A stretch of DNA of 64,000 bases. Source: Acetobacteraceae bacterium (GTDB lineage Bacteria; Pseudomonadota; Alphaproteobacteria; Acetobacterales; Acetobacteraceae). A program made the position numbers and the translations under genes. Below, piece after piece: positions 26,214-35,078 of this stretch. The stretch is from NCBI GenBank assembly GCA_031291725.1, contig JARLIM010000020.1, forward strand, positions 62,001 through 126,000, written 5' to 3'. The notes beneath the pieces were generated by a model that saw only the letters and a program-made list of their open reading frames with translations, was not told the DNA's origin and did not search any database. Each line of letters opens with the position of its first letter. Position 1 is the first letter of the stretch.

Positions 26214-27092
26214 ATGACCGCCATCAACCCATTCGCTCCACCGCGCGAAGACCAGTTTTTCGAAGTGCCGGCGTTCGGTGGCCACGCCGATGTCGAACGG
26301 CCGATCCCGTTCTGGGAAAAGCTATGGAACAAAGCCTGGCTGCGCAAATGCGTCATCATCGCAGCCCTCGCCGCGCTTTGGCAGGCTTACGGCGTGTTTT
26401 CAGCGAACTCGCTGCTGTTCCCCACCTTCACCGACACGATGGAAGCCTTTCGCGACAACATCGCCAATGGCGTGCTTCTCGCCCGTGCCTGGACATCGGT
26501 GCGCGTGCTGCTGATGGGCTATGCATTGGGCATCGGGTTGGCCACGGTGCTCTCCGTGCTGGCGATCACCACACGAATCGGCAACGATTTTTTGGAGACG
26601 CTGACCTCGATGTTCAACCCGCTGCCCGCCATCGCATTGCTGCCGCTGGCGCTGCTGTGGTTCGGTCTTGGGTTGGGCAGCCTGATCTTCGTGCTGGTGC
26701 ATTCGGTGCTGTGGGTGATGGCGCTGAACATGCACGCGGGCTTTCTCGGCGTGTCGCAAACCATGCGGATGGTCGGGCGTAATTATGGGCTGGGCAGGCT
26801 CGCCTATGTGGTCAAAATCCTGGTGCCGGCGGCGTTTCCGTCGATCCTGACCGGCATGAAGGTGGGCTGGGCGTTTGCGTGGCGCACATTGATCGCGGCC
26901 GAATTGGTTTTCGGTGTTTCCTCTGGTCAAGGTGGGCTTGGCTGGTTCATCTTCGAGAACAAGAACCAGCTGGAGATTCCCTCCGTGTTCGCTGGATTGT
27001 TCAGTGTGATCCTGATCGGGCTGGCGATGGAAAACATCGTCTTCCGCAAGATCGAGGAGAAGACGGTTCGCCGTTGGGGGATGCAGCATTAG
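26214..27092 (+). CDS. ABC-transporter permease, NitT/TauT (SsuC/TauC) family
   Basis: 292 residues with about six helices. The EAA loop (GRNYGLGRLAYVVKILVPAAFPSILTGMKVGWAFAW region) contacts the ATPase. The ATG at 26214 follows the ATPase stop by 10 bases. The N-terminal ~40 residues are a soluble extension before the first helix. A downstream MFS gene overlaps its end. Confidence 0.93.
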   Translation: MTAINPFAPPREDQFFEVPAFGGHADVERPIPFWEKLWNKAWLRKCVIIAALAALWQAYGVFSANSLLFPTFTDTMEAFRDNIANGVLLARAWTSVRVLLMGYALGIGLATVLSVLAITTRIGNDFLETLTSMFNPLPAIALLPLALLWFGLGLGSLIFVLVHSVLWVMALNMHAGFLGVSQTMRMVGRNYGLGRLAYVVKILVPAAFPSILTGMKVGWAFAWRTLIAAELVFGVSSGQGGLGWFIFENKNQLEIPSVFAGLFSVILIGLAMENIVFRKIEEKTVRRWGMQH

Positions 27093-27165
27093 CCGGACAC
27101 CACTTCCCGCCGCCTTCCGTGCCTTCATCGCAACCGCCTGTTTCGTCCGGTTCGCCAATGCCGGA

Positions 27166-28329
27166 TTGACAGTTTTGCTGGGCTACCATCTCTACGCCTT
27201 GACGCATGACCCGCTCAGCCTCGGCTGGCTGGGGCTGGTCGAAGCCGGACCGGCGATTTCGCTGGTGCTGTTCGGCGGCGTCGTGGCTGACCGCTTCAGC
27301 CGTCAGCGCGTGGCATTGGTGGGGCGGATGGTGTTCATGGCGCTCTGCCTGATGCTGGCCGCCACCTCGCAGGTCGGCGGCCGGACGGCGGAGCTGGGGA
27401 TCTACATCGTCGGCTTCCTGATCGGCTGCGCCAACGCCTTCATCACGCCGGCCAATCAGGGGCTGGAGGCGGATGAATTGCCGGATGGCGATACGATGCG
27501 TGGGGCCTCGCTGCTCTCCTCGCTCGGACAGGCGGCGATGCTGTCTGGGCCGGTGGTGTCGAGCATCCTGTTCGATGTCGGCGGTGCGTCGACGACCTAT
27601 TTCTGTCTGGCGGTGATGTTTGGCCTCAGCGGCTTGACGCTGGCGCGCTATGTGGTGCCGCGTCCGCCATTGGGCATTCGGCGCGGCGATAGCATTGCCG
27701 CTCGGATCGGAGAGGGGCTGCGCTTTGCCTTCTCTGAACAGGTGCTGCTCGGCTCAATGGCCCTCGATTTGTTCGCGGTGTTCTTCGGCGGCGCGACGGC
27801 GTTGTTGCCAGTGTTTGCCAGCGACATTCTGCATGTGGGGCCAACCGGCTTCGGCATTCTGCGCTCCGCCATGTCGGTCGGCTCGCTGCTGGCGATGTTG
27901 ATCGCCGTGCGGCATCCGCCACAGGCGCGCGCCGGGCTGGTGTTTCATGGTGCGGTGGCCTGCTTTGGCGTGGCGATTATCATTTTCGCCTTGTCGCATA
28001 ATTTTGTGATCTCGTTCCTGGCCCTGATGGTGGCCGGGATGTGTGATGGCACCAGCGTCGTCATCCGCCGCGCCATTCTGCGGCTGGCCGCTCCGGGGGA
28101 GATGCGCGGACGCATCGCCGCAGTGCGCATGGTGTTCATCAACTCGTCCAACGAATTGGGCGATTTCGAGAGCGGCATGCTGGCCGGCGCCATCGGTGCG
28201 GTGCCGGCGGTGTGGGTGGGCGGCCTGATCACACTCGCCGTTGTTGGCCTGACGGCGTGGCGTGCGCCGAAGCTGCTGGGGCTGAATATGGCCGATCTGG
28301 AAGCCCAGGAAGCGGCGCGGAGATCGTAG
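27166..28329 (+). CDS. MFS transporter (MFS_3/enterobactin-exporter-like), start uncertain
   Basis: At least 387 residues with ~11-12 helices; ADRFSRQRVALVGR is the motif A loop. The first ATG/GTG/TTG codon of the open frame is TTG at 27166, but this cuts helix 1 in half. The frame is open upstream to 27010, and residues just before (FRAFIATACFVRFANAG) complete a normal first helix. An ATT at 27088 preceded by GGGGGA is a candidate start, overlapping the permease stop. The exported compound is unknown; operon position suggests a link to the imported solute. Confidence 0.8.
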   Translation: MTVLLGYHLYALTHDPLSLGWLGLVEAGPAISLVLFGGVVADRFSRQRVALVGRMVFMALCLMLAATSQVGGRTAELGIYIVGFLIGCANAFITPANQGLEADELPDGDTMRGASLLSSLGQAAMLSGPVVSSILFDVGGASTTYFCLAVMFGLSGLTLARYVVPRPPLGIRRGDSIAARIGEGLRFAFSEQVLLGSMALDLFAVFFGGATALLPVFASDILHVGPTGFGILRSAMSVGSLLAMLIAVRHPPQARAGLVFHGAVACFGVAIIIFALSHNFVISFLALMVAGMCDGTSVVIRRAILRLAAPGEMRGRIAAVRMVFINSSNELGDFESGMLAGAIGAVPAVWVGGLITLAVVGLTAWRAPKLLGLNMADLEAQEAARRS

Positions 28330-28356
28330 GATGGGCGGCGCACCCGCCCGCCCTAC
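28326..28356. terminator. Hairpin between convergent MFS and pyruvate kinase genes
   Basis: GTAGG..GGGCGG (28326-28338) pairs with CCGCCC..CCTAC (28344-28356), with one mismatch and one wobble. It covers both stop codon regions and could serve as a bidirectional terminator; there is no clear T-run. Confidence 0.55.
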
Positions 28357-29780
28357 TTCACCTTCGCCACGCGCAGCGCATTCGTCGTGCCTGGCTGCCC
28401 GTACGGCACGCCGGCGAGAACCACGATATCCTGCCCCGGTTTGGCAAACCCTTCGGTGACAGCCACCTTGCTGCAGCGCGAGACCGTCTCCGTCATCGAA
28501 TGCGCCTCCGCTGTCACCACCGAATGCACGCCCCACACCACCGCCAGACGACGCGCCACCTCGGTGGAGGGCGTCAGGCCGATGATCGGGGCCTCCGGGC
28601 GCTCGCGGGCGGCGCGGCGGGCGGTGCTGCCGGAGGCGGTGAAGCCGCAAATCGCCGCCGCCCCGATTGTGTGCGCCACTTGGCTGGCAGCCGCGGCAAT
28701 GGCATCGGCGGTGGAATGGCCAGGGGCCGGGTGGCTGCTGTCGATCTGCTGCCGCCAGCCCTCATTGCCCTCCACCCGCGCGATGATGCGATCCATGATC
28801 GTCACCGCCTCCACCGGGTATTGCCCCGCCGCCGTCTCCGCAGAGAGCATCACCGCATCCGCGCCATCGAACACGGCTGTTGCCACGTCCGACGCCTCGG
28901 CACGGGTGGGGGCGGGTGCGGAGATCATGCTCTCCAGCATCTGGGTTGCCACCACCACCGGACAGCCAAGCTGGCGCGCGGTGCGGATGATGCGCTTTTG
29001 CGCCAGCGGCACGTCCTCGGGCGGCAATTCCACGCCGAGATCGCCACGCGCCACCATCACGCAATCCGACAGCGCCAGAATGTCGTCCAGCCGGTCAAGG
29101 GCTTGCGGTTTTTCGATCTTGCTCATGATCCAGGCGCGACCGGCGGCAATGTCGCGGGCTTCGGCCACGTCTTCCGGGCGTTGCACGAAGGACAGGCCGA
29201 TGAAATCCGCGCCATGCGACAGCGCGAAATCCAGATCCGCGCGATCCTTCACCGTCAGCGCCGGTATTGGCAGCACCATATCCGGCACGTTCACACCCTT
29301 GCGATCCGACAGCGTGCCGCCGGTGACGACTTCGGTGATCAGATGATCGGGCCGGACATGCTTCACCCGCAGACGCAATTTGCCATCATCGAGCAGCAGA
29401 TTGGTGCCGATCCCGGCGGCGGCCAGAATTTCAGGATGCGGCAGTTGCACGCGCTGGCCGTTGCCCGGCGTGGGGTCCATGTCGAGGCGGAACATCTGGC
29501 CGGTTTGCAGCTGCACCTTGCCGCCGCTGAACCGCCCCACCCGCAATTTCGGCCCCTGCACATCGGCCAGCACACCGATGGAACGGCCGATCTTTTTCTC
29601 CAGATCGCGGATCATCGCGAAGCTGCGGGCGTGCACATCATGGTCGCCATGGCTGAAATTCAGCCGGAACACATCAGCACCCGCGATGAACAGGCGGTGC
29701 AACATCTCAGGATTGGCACTCGCCGGCCCGATGGTGGCGACGATCTTGGTGCGACGGCGACGGCGGATGCGGATAGGCAT
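28353..29780 (-). CDS. pyk: Pyruvate kinase
   Basis: 475 residues. Contains RRTKIVATIGPASANPEML, RLNFSHGD, the metal/PEP site block MVARGDLGVELPPEDV and ATQMLESMI, then the C-terminal regulatory domain. It makes ATP and pyruvate from PEP and ADP. The gene starts 10 bases after the glycerate 2-kinase stop, the order of the ttuD-ttuE pair of tartrate/glyoxylate metabolism; TtuE is a pyruvate kinase. It may serve that route rather than, or as well as, glycolysis. Confidence 0.97.
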   Translation of the reverse strand: MPIRIRRRRRTKIVATIGPASANPEMLHRLFIAGADVFRLNFSHGDHDVHARSFAMIRDLEKKIGRSIGVLADVQGPKLRVGRFSGGKVQLQTGQMFRLDMDPTPGNGQRVQLPHPEILAAAGIGTNLLLDDGKLRLRVKHVRPDHLITEVVTGGTLSDRKGVNVPDMVLPIPALTVKDRADLDFALSHGADFIGLSFVQRPEDVAEARDIAAGRAWIMSKIEKPQALDRLDDILALSDCVMVARGDLGVELPPEDVPLAQKRIIRTARQLGCPVVVATQMLESMISAPAPTRAEASDVATAVFDGADAVMLSAETAAGQYPVEAVTIMDRIIARVEGNEGWRQQIDSSHPAPGHSTADAIAAAASQVAHTIGAAAICGFTASGSTARRAARERPEAPIIGLTPSTEVARRLAVVWGVHSVVTAEAHSMTETVSRCSKVAVTEGFAKPGQDIVVLAGVPYGQPGTTNALRVAKVK

Positions 29781-29790
29781 CGAAATGTCC

Positions 29791-31062
29791 TCAAGCGACC
29801 AGAATGGCGCGAATATCGTTGACGTTGGTCAGCGTCGGACCCGTGCGGATCAGATCGCCGATGGCATCGAACAGCGAGTAGCTGTCATGGGCGGCAAGCA
29901 CCGCGCGCGGGGTCAGCCCCACGTCGCGGGCACGGGCGAGGGTGTCTGGGGCAACAATCGCGCCCGCCGCATCCTCGGTGCCGTCAATGCCGTCAGTATC
30001 GCCCGCCACCGCCCATATCCCGGCCTCACCGCCCAGGGCGACGGCGAGGCTGAGCAGGCATTCGGTATTGCGACCGCCACGACCGGCCGGGCCTTTGCCA
30101 ATGGAGACGGTGGTCTCACCGCCCGACAAGAGCAGCGCCGGGGCTTGGACCGGGTTGCCGTGTGTGCGAATGGCGCGCGCAATGCCCGCCATGACGATGC
30201 CGAGTTCGCGGCTTTCCCCCTCCAGCGCATCGCCGAGGATGATCGGTGTCACGCCCTGCGCGCGCGCCACATCGGCCGCTGCTGCCAGCGCCATATGCGG
30301 CGTGGCGATCATGCGGAATTCGGCGTTGGGCAATTCGCCCGGCTTGGGCGTCTCCGCGCCATGTGAGAGCTGATGTTCCATCGCGGGCGTGATCTCGATG
30401 CCATAGCGCGTCAGGATTTCGCGCGCATCGGCGAAAGTCGAAGGATCGACCACGGTCGGGCCGGAGGCGATCACCGCCGGATCGTCACCCGGCACGTCGG
30501 AAATCGCCAAAGTGATCACGCGGGCAGGCGCACAGGCGGCAGCCAGCCGCCCGCCTTTGATGGCGGAGAGATGTTTGCGGACGATGTTCATCTCGCCGAT
30601 CGCCGCACCGGAGGCGAGCAGCGCCTTGTTGACCGCCTGCTTGTCGGCCAGCGTCAGACCGGGCGCGGCGAGCGGCATCAGGGCCGAGCCACCGCCGGAG
30701 ATGAGGGCGATCACCAGATCGTCCTGCGACAGCCCCTGCACCGCCGCCAGAATCCGCCGTGCGGCGGCTTCGCCATTGGCGTCGGGCACCGGATGGGAGG
30801 ATTCCAGCACGACGATCTTCTGCGTCGGCACCGCATGGTCGTAGCGGGTGACAACCACGCCCGACAGATCGACATCCGGCCATGCCGCTTCGAGGGAGGC
30901 CGCCATCGAGGCCGCCGATTTGCCGCAGCCGATGACCACGCAGCGGCCTTTCGGCTTGTCGGGCAGGAAATTCTGCAACATCACGCGCGGATCGGCTGCT
31001 GCCACGGCAGCGTCAAACACTTGGCGCAGAAGCAATCTTGCCCCCGCATCATCGAATCGCAT
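29791..31062 (-). CDS. Glycerate 2-kinase (MOFRL/GckA family, TtuD-like)
   Basis: 423 residues. The N-terminal kinase domain has VIGCGKSAASMAASLE and LISGGGSALMPLPAPGL-like text (LISGGGSALMPLAAPG), and the C-terminal MOFRL domain has LLSGGETTVSIGKGPAGRGGRN and GDTDGIDGTEDAAGA. Older databases call this family hydroxypyruvate reductase; GckA is now known as glycerate 2-kinase. With pyruvate kinase next door it would send glycerate through 2-phosphoglycerate and PEP to pyruvate. The ATG at 31062 was chosen over an upstream start adding five residues. Confidence 0.92.
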   Translation of the reverse strand: MRFDDAGARLLLRQVFDAAVAAADPRVMLQNFLPDKPKGRCVVIGCGKSAASMAASLEAAWPDVDLSGVVVTRYDHAVPTQKIVVLESSHPVPDANGEAAARRILAAVQGLSQDDLVIALISGGGSALMPLAAPGLTLADKQAVNKALLASGAAIGEMNIVRKHLSAIKGGRLAAACAPARVITLAISDVPGDDPAVIASGPTVVDPSTFADAREILTRYGIEITPAMEHQLSHGAETPKPGELPNAEFRMIATPHMALAAAADVARAQGVTPIILGDALEGESRELGIVMAGIARAIRTHGNPVQAPALLLSGGETTVSIGKGPAGRGGRNTECLLSLAVALGGEAGIWAVAGDTDGIDGTEDAAGAIVAPDTLARARDVGLTPRAVLAAHDSYSLFDAIGDLIRTGPTLTNVNDIRAILVA

Positions 31063-31149
31063 CTCGTAACCCCCCAAGACGTGACCCGACTATGGCGAAA
31101 CCCGATGCGCAGCGCCATCTATGCAGAGCTAAAAGAGGAGACAGACGCC

Positions 31150-31464
31150 ATGTCCACACCAGAGATTGACGCCGCCACCACCCTTGAGCTTGAGGCAGCC
31201 GCGTTCCGCACGCTGGTGGCGCATCTGCGCACGCGGTCGGATGTGCAGAACATCGACATGATGAATCTCGCCGGATTCTGCCGCAATTGCCTCAGCCGTT
31301 GGTATCGGGAAGCCGCCGAGGCGCGCGGGATTGCGCTGGCGGACCCCGATGCGCGCGAAATTGTCTACGGCATGCCGTATAAAGAGTGGCAGGCACAAAA
31401 TCAGAAGGCCGCCTCGCCGGAACAACAGGCGAAATTCGCAGAGGCGATCAAGGCGCATCAATAA
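31150..31464 (+). CDS. DUF1244 family protein
   Basis: 104 residues. The conserved DUF1244 core is MMNLAGFCRNCLSRWYREAA, with a CxxC pair, and YGMPYKEWQ. A small cytoplasmic helical protein widespread in proteobacteria; the function is unknown. It precedes the GapR-like gene by about 90 bases with a hairpin in between. Confidence 0.9.
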   Translation: MSTPEIDAATTLELEAAAFRTLVAHLRTRSDVQNIDMMNLAGFCRNCLSRWYREAAEARGIALADPDAREIVYGMPYKEWQAQNQKAASPEQQAKFAEAIKAHQ

Positions 31465-31475
31465 GGGTGCAGGCC

Positions 31476-31514
31476 AACCGGCGCGCGGGCGCGATTGACC
31501 CGCCCGCGCCGGTT
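31476..31514 (+). terminator. GC-rich hairpin after the DUF1244 gene
   Basis: AACCGGCGC..GGGCG (31476-31491) pairs with CGCCCGCGCCGGTT (31501-31514), with a 2-base bulge. It lies 12 bases after the stop and before the GapR-like gene. It lacks a T-run, so it may be an attenuating stem instead. Confidence 0.5.
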
Positions 31515-31556
31515 CGCTAACCCCTGCGTCCCAATCTCCCCTGCAGGAACCCGATC

Positions 31557-31829
31557 ATGTCCGACGGCGACAACGAAACCCAGGATCACGCCCAGTGGGG
31601 CAACATCGCCGCTGACCGGCTGCGGTCGATCATCGACCGGATCGAGCGCCTGGAAGAAGAGCGCAAGGCGCTCGGCAGCGATATCAAAGACATCTACGCC
31701 GAATCCAAAAGCGCCGGCTTCGACCCGAAAGTGATCCGCAAGCTGATCTCGCTGCGCAAGCAGGAGCCGGCCGAGGTGGAGGAACAGGAAACCCTGCTCG
31801 ACGTCTATCGTCGCGCGCTGGGGATGTAA
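31557..31829 (+). CDS. DUF2312 / GapR-like nucleoid-associated protein
   Basis: 90 residues. Full-length match to DUF2312: LRSIIDRIERLEEERKALGSDIKDIYAE and GFDPKVIRKLISLRKQ, mostly helical and dimer-forming. In Caulobacter GapR clamps around over-twisted DNA ahead of replication and transcription. The ATG at 31557 gives the family N-terminus. Its presence fits the CtrA-type alphaproteobacterial background. Confidence 0.93.
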   Translation: MSDGDNETQDHAQWGNIAADRLRSIIDRIERLEEERKALGSDIKDIYAESKSAGFDPKVIRKLISLRKQEPAEVEEQETLLDVYRRALGM

Positions 31830-31919
31830 GTTTCCGTCTCTGCTAGCTTTGCGGGGACCGGAAGGGCTGTAATGACGCTGCGAAGGACCATCTTCATATC
31901 ATATTGAACGGGTCCTCGC

Positions 31920-33674
31920 ATGCAGCCCCCCATCAAGACCCGCGCCGATCTCTCGGCCCTGCGCCTGTTGCTGCCCTATCTGCGCGTCTATCGCCGCCGT
32001 GTGGCGGTGGCCGGAGCGCTGATGTTGATCGCGGCCAGCCTGATGCTCGGCATTGGTCAGGGGCTGCGACATCTGATCGATAGCGGCTTCGTGGCCGGCG
32101 GCGAGCATAATCTCGACCTTGCGGCCCTGGTGCTGTTCGTTGTCGTCGTCTCCTTCGGGGCGACGACGGCGATTCGCAATTTCCTGGTCTCCTGGCTGGG
32201 CGAGCGGGTGGCGGCCGATTTGCGGCAGGATGCGTTCGGCCGAGCCATCGCGCTGTCGCCGGATTATTTCGAAACCGCCCGCACCGGCGATCTGCTCACC
32301 AAGCTCTCCGGCGACATCGCGGTGCTGCAATCCCTAGTCGGCTCTGCGGTGTCGCAATATCTGCGCAGCGCGGTGCTGATGCTGGGCGCTCTCGGCATGC
32401 TGTTCTTCACCAGCCCGAAACTGACCTTCGTGGTGCTGTTGGTGGTGCCCTTTGTGGTGGTGCCGCTGGTGCTGTTCGGCCGACGCGAGCGCAAAATGGC
32501 CCGCGTGGCGCAGGATCGCGTGGCTGATCTTGGCGCTCTCGCCGAAGAGGCCGTCGCCGGGTTGCGCACGCTGCAAGCCTTCACCCACGAAGCCGCCACG
32601 CTGCGCGATTACCGTGCGGCGGTGGAACGCTCAGTGGCAGCCGCTCTGCGCCGGGTGAAGCTGCGCGCGACGTTGATCCTGCTGGTGATCTGCCTCGGCT
32701 TCGGGGCCATCACCTTCTCGCTCTGGGTTGGCGGGCGCGATGTGCTGGCCGGGCGGATCAGCTCGGGCGACCTCTCCGCCTTCGTCTTCTATGCCGTACT
32801 GCTCGCCTCCACCGGGGCCACGATGAGCGAGTTGTGGGGCGAGGTGCAGCGCGCCGCCGGGGCTGCCGGGCGGATCGGCGAATTGCTCGCCGAAGTGCCC
32901 ACCATCCGCCCGCCCGCGCATCCGGCGAAGCTGCCAGCGCCGCGCGGGGCGGTGGCGTTCGAGAATGTGACGTTCCATTACCCGGCCCGCCCCGATCGCC
33001 CGTCGCTGCATGATTTCTCGCTCAGCATCGCACCGGGCGAGAACATCGCGCTCGTCGGCCCATCCGGTGCGGGCAAGACGACGATTTTCCAGTTGCTGCT
33101 GCGTTTCTACGATCCGCAAGCGGGCGTGGTGCGGCTGGAGGGGGTGGATGTGGCGCGCCTCGACCCGCGCGATCTGCGCGCCCGGCTGGGGCTGGTGCCG
33201 CAAGACCCGGTGATTTTCAGCCTCTCGGCACGCGAAAACATCCGCTATGGCCGCCCGGACGCGACCGACGACGAGGTTCTCGCCGCCGCCCGCGCCGCCA
33301 ATGCGGCGTTTCTGGAGGAGCTGCCGGAGGGGTTGGACACGTTCCTCGGCGAAAAAGGCGTGCGTCTGTCCGGTGGGCAACGTCAGCGCGTGGCGATTGC
33401 GCGTGCCATTCTGCGCGACCCGTCGGTGTTGCTGCTCGATGAAGCCACCTCTGCCCTGGATGCGGAATCGGAGCGCGCGGTGCAGGCCGCCCTCGATCAT
33501 CTCTCGCAGGGCCGCACCACACTCGTCGTCGCCCACCGGCTTGCCACCGTGCGTCGCGCGGATCGCATCATCGTGCTCGATGAGGGGCGGATTGTGGAAT
33601 CCGGCACGCATGACGAATTGGTGGCGGCGGGCGGGCTGTACGCCCACCTCGCCTCATTGCAATTCGTCGAGTAG
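31920..33674 (+). CDS. ABC exporter, MsbA-like half transporter
   Basis: 584 residues. A six-helix membrane domain (~1-315) is fused to an ATPase domain (~340-584) with GPSGAGKTTIFQLLLRFYDP, the signature LSGGQRQRVAIARAI and LLLDEATSALD. It closely resembles the lipid/drug exporter group common in alphaproteobacteria. There is no N-terminal C39-like domain or neighbouring membrane-fusion gene, so it is not an obvious type I secretion ATPase. Substrate unknown. Confidence 0.93.
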   Translation: MQPPIKTRADLSALRLLLPYLRVYRRRVAVAGALMLIAASLMLGIGQGLRHLIDSGFVAGGEHNLDLAALVLFVVVVSFGATTAIRNFLVSWLGERVAADLRQDAFGRAIALSPDYFETARTGDLLTKLSGDIAVLQSLVGSAVSQYLRSAVLMLGALGMLFFTSPKLTFVVLLVVPFVVVPLVLFGRRERKMARVAQDRVADLGALAEEAVAGLRTLQAFTHEAATLRDYRAAVERSVAAALRRVKLRATLILLVICLGFGAITFSLWVGGRDVLAGRISSGDLSAFVFYAVLLASTGATMSELWGEVQRAAGAAGRIGELLAEVPTIRPPAHPAKLPAPRGAVAFENVTFHYPARPDRPSLHDFSLSIAPGENIALVGPSGAGKTTIFQLLLRFYDPQAGVVRLEGVDVARLDPRDLRARLGLVPQDPVIFSLSARENIRYGRPDATDDEVLAAARAANAAFLEELPEGLDTFLGEKGVRLSGGQRQRVAIARAILRDPSVLLLDEATSALDAESERAVQAALDHLSQGRTTLVVAHRLATVRRADRIIVLDEGRIVESGTHDELVAAGGLYAHLASLQFVE

Positions 33675-33729
33675 CACCCAGAGCGGAGTGGGGATGGTCA
33701 GGGCTTCAGCACACCGATCCACTCTCAAC

Positions 33730-33827
33730 GCGTCATCGCGAGGAGCGCAGCGACGAAGCAACCCATCGACGTGCCATCTCAGGTTTCGATGGATTGCTTC
33801 GTTGCCACTGGCGCCTCGCAATGACGC
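33730..33827. repeat. 98-base imperfect palindromic repeat element
   Basis: Two ~40-base arms (33730-33770 and 33787-33827) are about 85% complementary, beginning GCGTCATCGCGAGG and ending CCTCGCAATGACGC. Elements of the CGTCATTGCGAGGAGCGAAGCGACG type are dispersed in many alphaproteobacterial genomes. It lies in the 195-base convergent spacer between the ABC exporter and GST genes. Confidence 0.8.
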
Positions 33828-33869
33828 AATAACAGCGGCCTCATTCCCCCACCCGTCACCGCTCTCCCC

Positions 33870-34496
33870 TCAGCTCAGCGGGCCAGCCACATGCGCCCGA
33901 TAGGCTGGGCGGGTGAGCAGGCGGTCATACCAGCGTGAGAGATTGGGCTGTTCGATCTTGCCGGGGATATCCAGGTTCAGCCAGCGATGCACATGCACGC
34001 CGAAGGTGATGTCGGCGATGGTGAAATGGTCCACCGCCACATAATCCTGCCGGCCGAGGCGGTCATTGAGGATGCCCCAGATTTTATTGCCGTCGGCAAT
34101 CGCCGCGTGAATCGCAGTCCAATCCCGCTTCTCCGGCGCGATACGCACCAAGCCTTGGAAGACCACCGCTTGCGGGCGTGATACCGCCGTTTGCTGGAAA
34201 TCCATCCACGGATCGATCCGCGCGCGGGCACGGGCATCGTCTGGGAATAGCAGCGAATTCTGGCCATAGGCTGTGCAGAGATAGCGCAGAATGGCATTGC
34301 TCTCGAACATCGCAAGGTCGCCATCGACCAGGCTGGGCACCACCCCCAACGGGTTCATCGCGCGATATTCCGGCGTGGCGGTGCGACCGAAGCTGAGGCC
34401 GGCGTCGATGCGCTCATAGGGCAGGCCCATCTCCTCCAGCAGCCAAATCACCTTCATCACGTTGCTGGACGTGGTGCGCCCCCAGAGTGTCAGCAT
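33870..34496 (-). CDS. Glutathione S-transferase
   Basis: 208 residues. The N-terminal thioredoxin-like domain (LTLWGRTTSSNVMKVIWLLEEMGLPYE) has the Ser-containing SSN motif at the usual catalytic position, then VPSLVDGDLAMFESNAILRYL, the glutathione-contact ES pair. The helical C-terminal domain follows. It conjugates or reduces with glutathione; the substrate is unknown. Confidence 0.93.
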   Translation of the reverse strand: MLTLWGRTTSSNVMKVIWLLEEMGLPYERIDAGLSFGRTATPEYRAMNPLGVVPSLVDGDLAMFESNAILRYLCTAYGQNSLLFPDDARARARIDPWMDFQQTAVSRPQAVVFQGLVRIAPEKRDWTAIHAAIADGNKIWGILNDRLGRQDYVAVDHFTIADITFGVHVHRWLNLDIPGKIEQPNLSRWYDRLLTRPAYRAHVAGPLS

Positions 34497-34577
34497 GATC
34501 GTCTCTCCCCATTTTCTGCATCGAGCCTAACGCGGCGATAACTTGCAGCGAAAGCGGGTGGAGCGCATATCAGGCGC

Positions 34578-35078
34578 ATGATGATCCCTCGCCTGCGCTT
34601 TGCCCTGCTCCTCTGCGCCCTGCTTGCCGGGGCGGCCCTCGGTCTGGCCTTGGCCAGCGAATATTGGGCCGAACTGGTGCCGTGCCCGCTCTGCCTGCTG
34701 GAACGCTGGCCCTATCGCATCATCCTCGCCGCATCGCTGATCGGCCTGATCTTGCCGCGCCGGATGGCCTGGCTGGCGCTGGGTGTGTGCATCGTGGCCT
34801 TTGCCAGCGATGCGGCGATTGCCTTCGTGCATGTGGGCGTGGAGCATCGCTGGTGGGACAGCCCGCTGCCCGAATGCCAGGCGCCGAATTTCACCGGGAT
34901 GAGTGCCGCCGAGCGTCTGGCGCATATGCCGCTGGTGCCCTCCAAATCCTGCGAAGACCCGACCTATCTGCTGTCATTCCTGCCGATCTCGATGGCTGGG
35001 ATGAACATGATCTTCGCCCTGACTTCTGCCATCGGCTTTGCCGTCTTCATCCTCCGCCACGCAAGGAGCCCGCGATGA
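34578..35078 (+). CDS. Disulfide bond formation protein DsbB family
   Basis: 166 residues with four helices. The quinone-linked pair is CPLC (Cys36/Cys39) after the first helix; the second periplasmic pair is Cys100 and Cys125. The family role is reoxidation of DsbA through ubiquinone. It overlaps coq7 (ubiquinone synthesis) by 4 bases, coupling oxidative folding to its quinone acceptor. Two ATGs (34578, 34581) could start it. Confidence 0.88.
   Translation: MMIPRLRFALLLCALLAGAALGLALASEYWAELVPCPLCLLERWPYRIILAASLIGLILPRRMAWLALGVCIVAFASDAAIAFVHVGVEHRWWDSPLPECQAPNFTGMSAAERLAHMPLVPSKSCEDPTYLLSFLPISMAGMNMIFALTSAIGFAVFILRHARSPR

Noticed and set aside
28212..29822. 536-codon plus-strand frame opposite pyruvate kinase
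   Set aside because: Shadow of a fully recognisable gene, with Arg/His-rich low-quality protein.
31920..33674. ABC exporter as the type I secretion ATPase for the repetitive protein
   Set aside because: It looks like an MsbA-type lipid/drug exporter, has no adjacent membrane-fusion gene, is on the opposite strand and is separated by GST, dsbB and coq7 genes.
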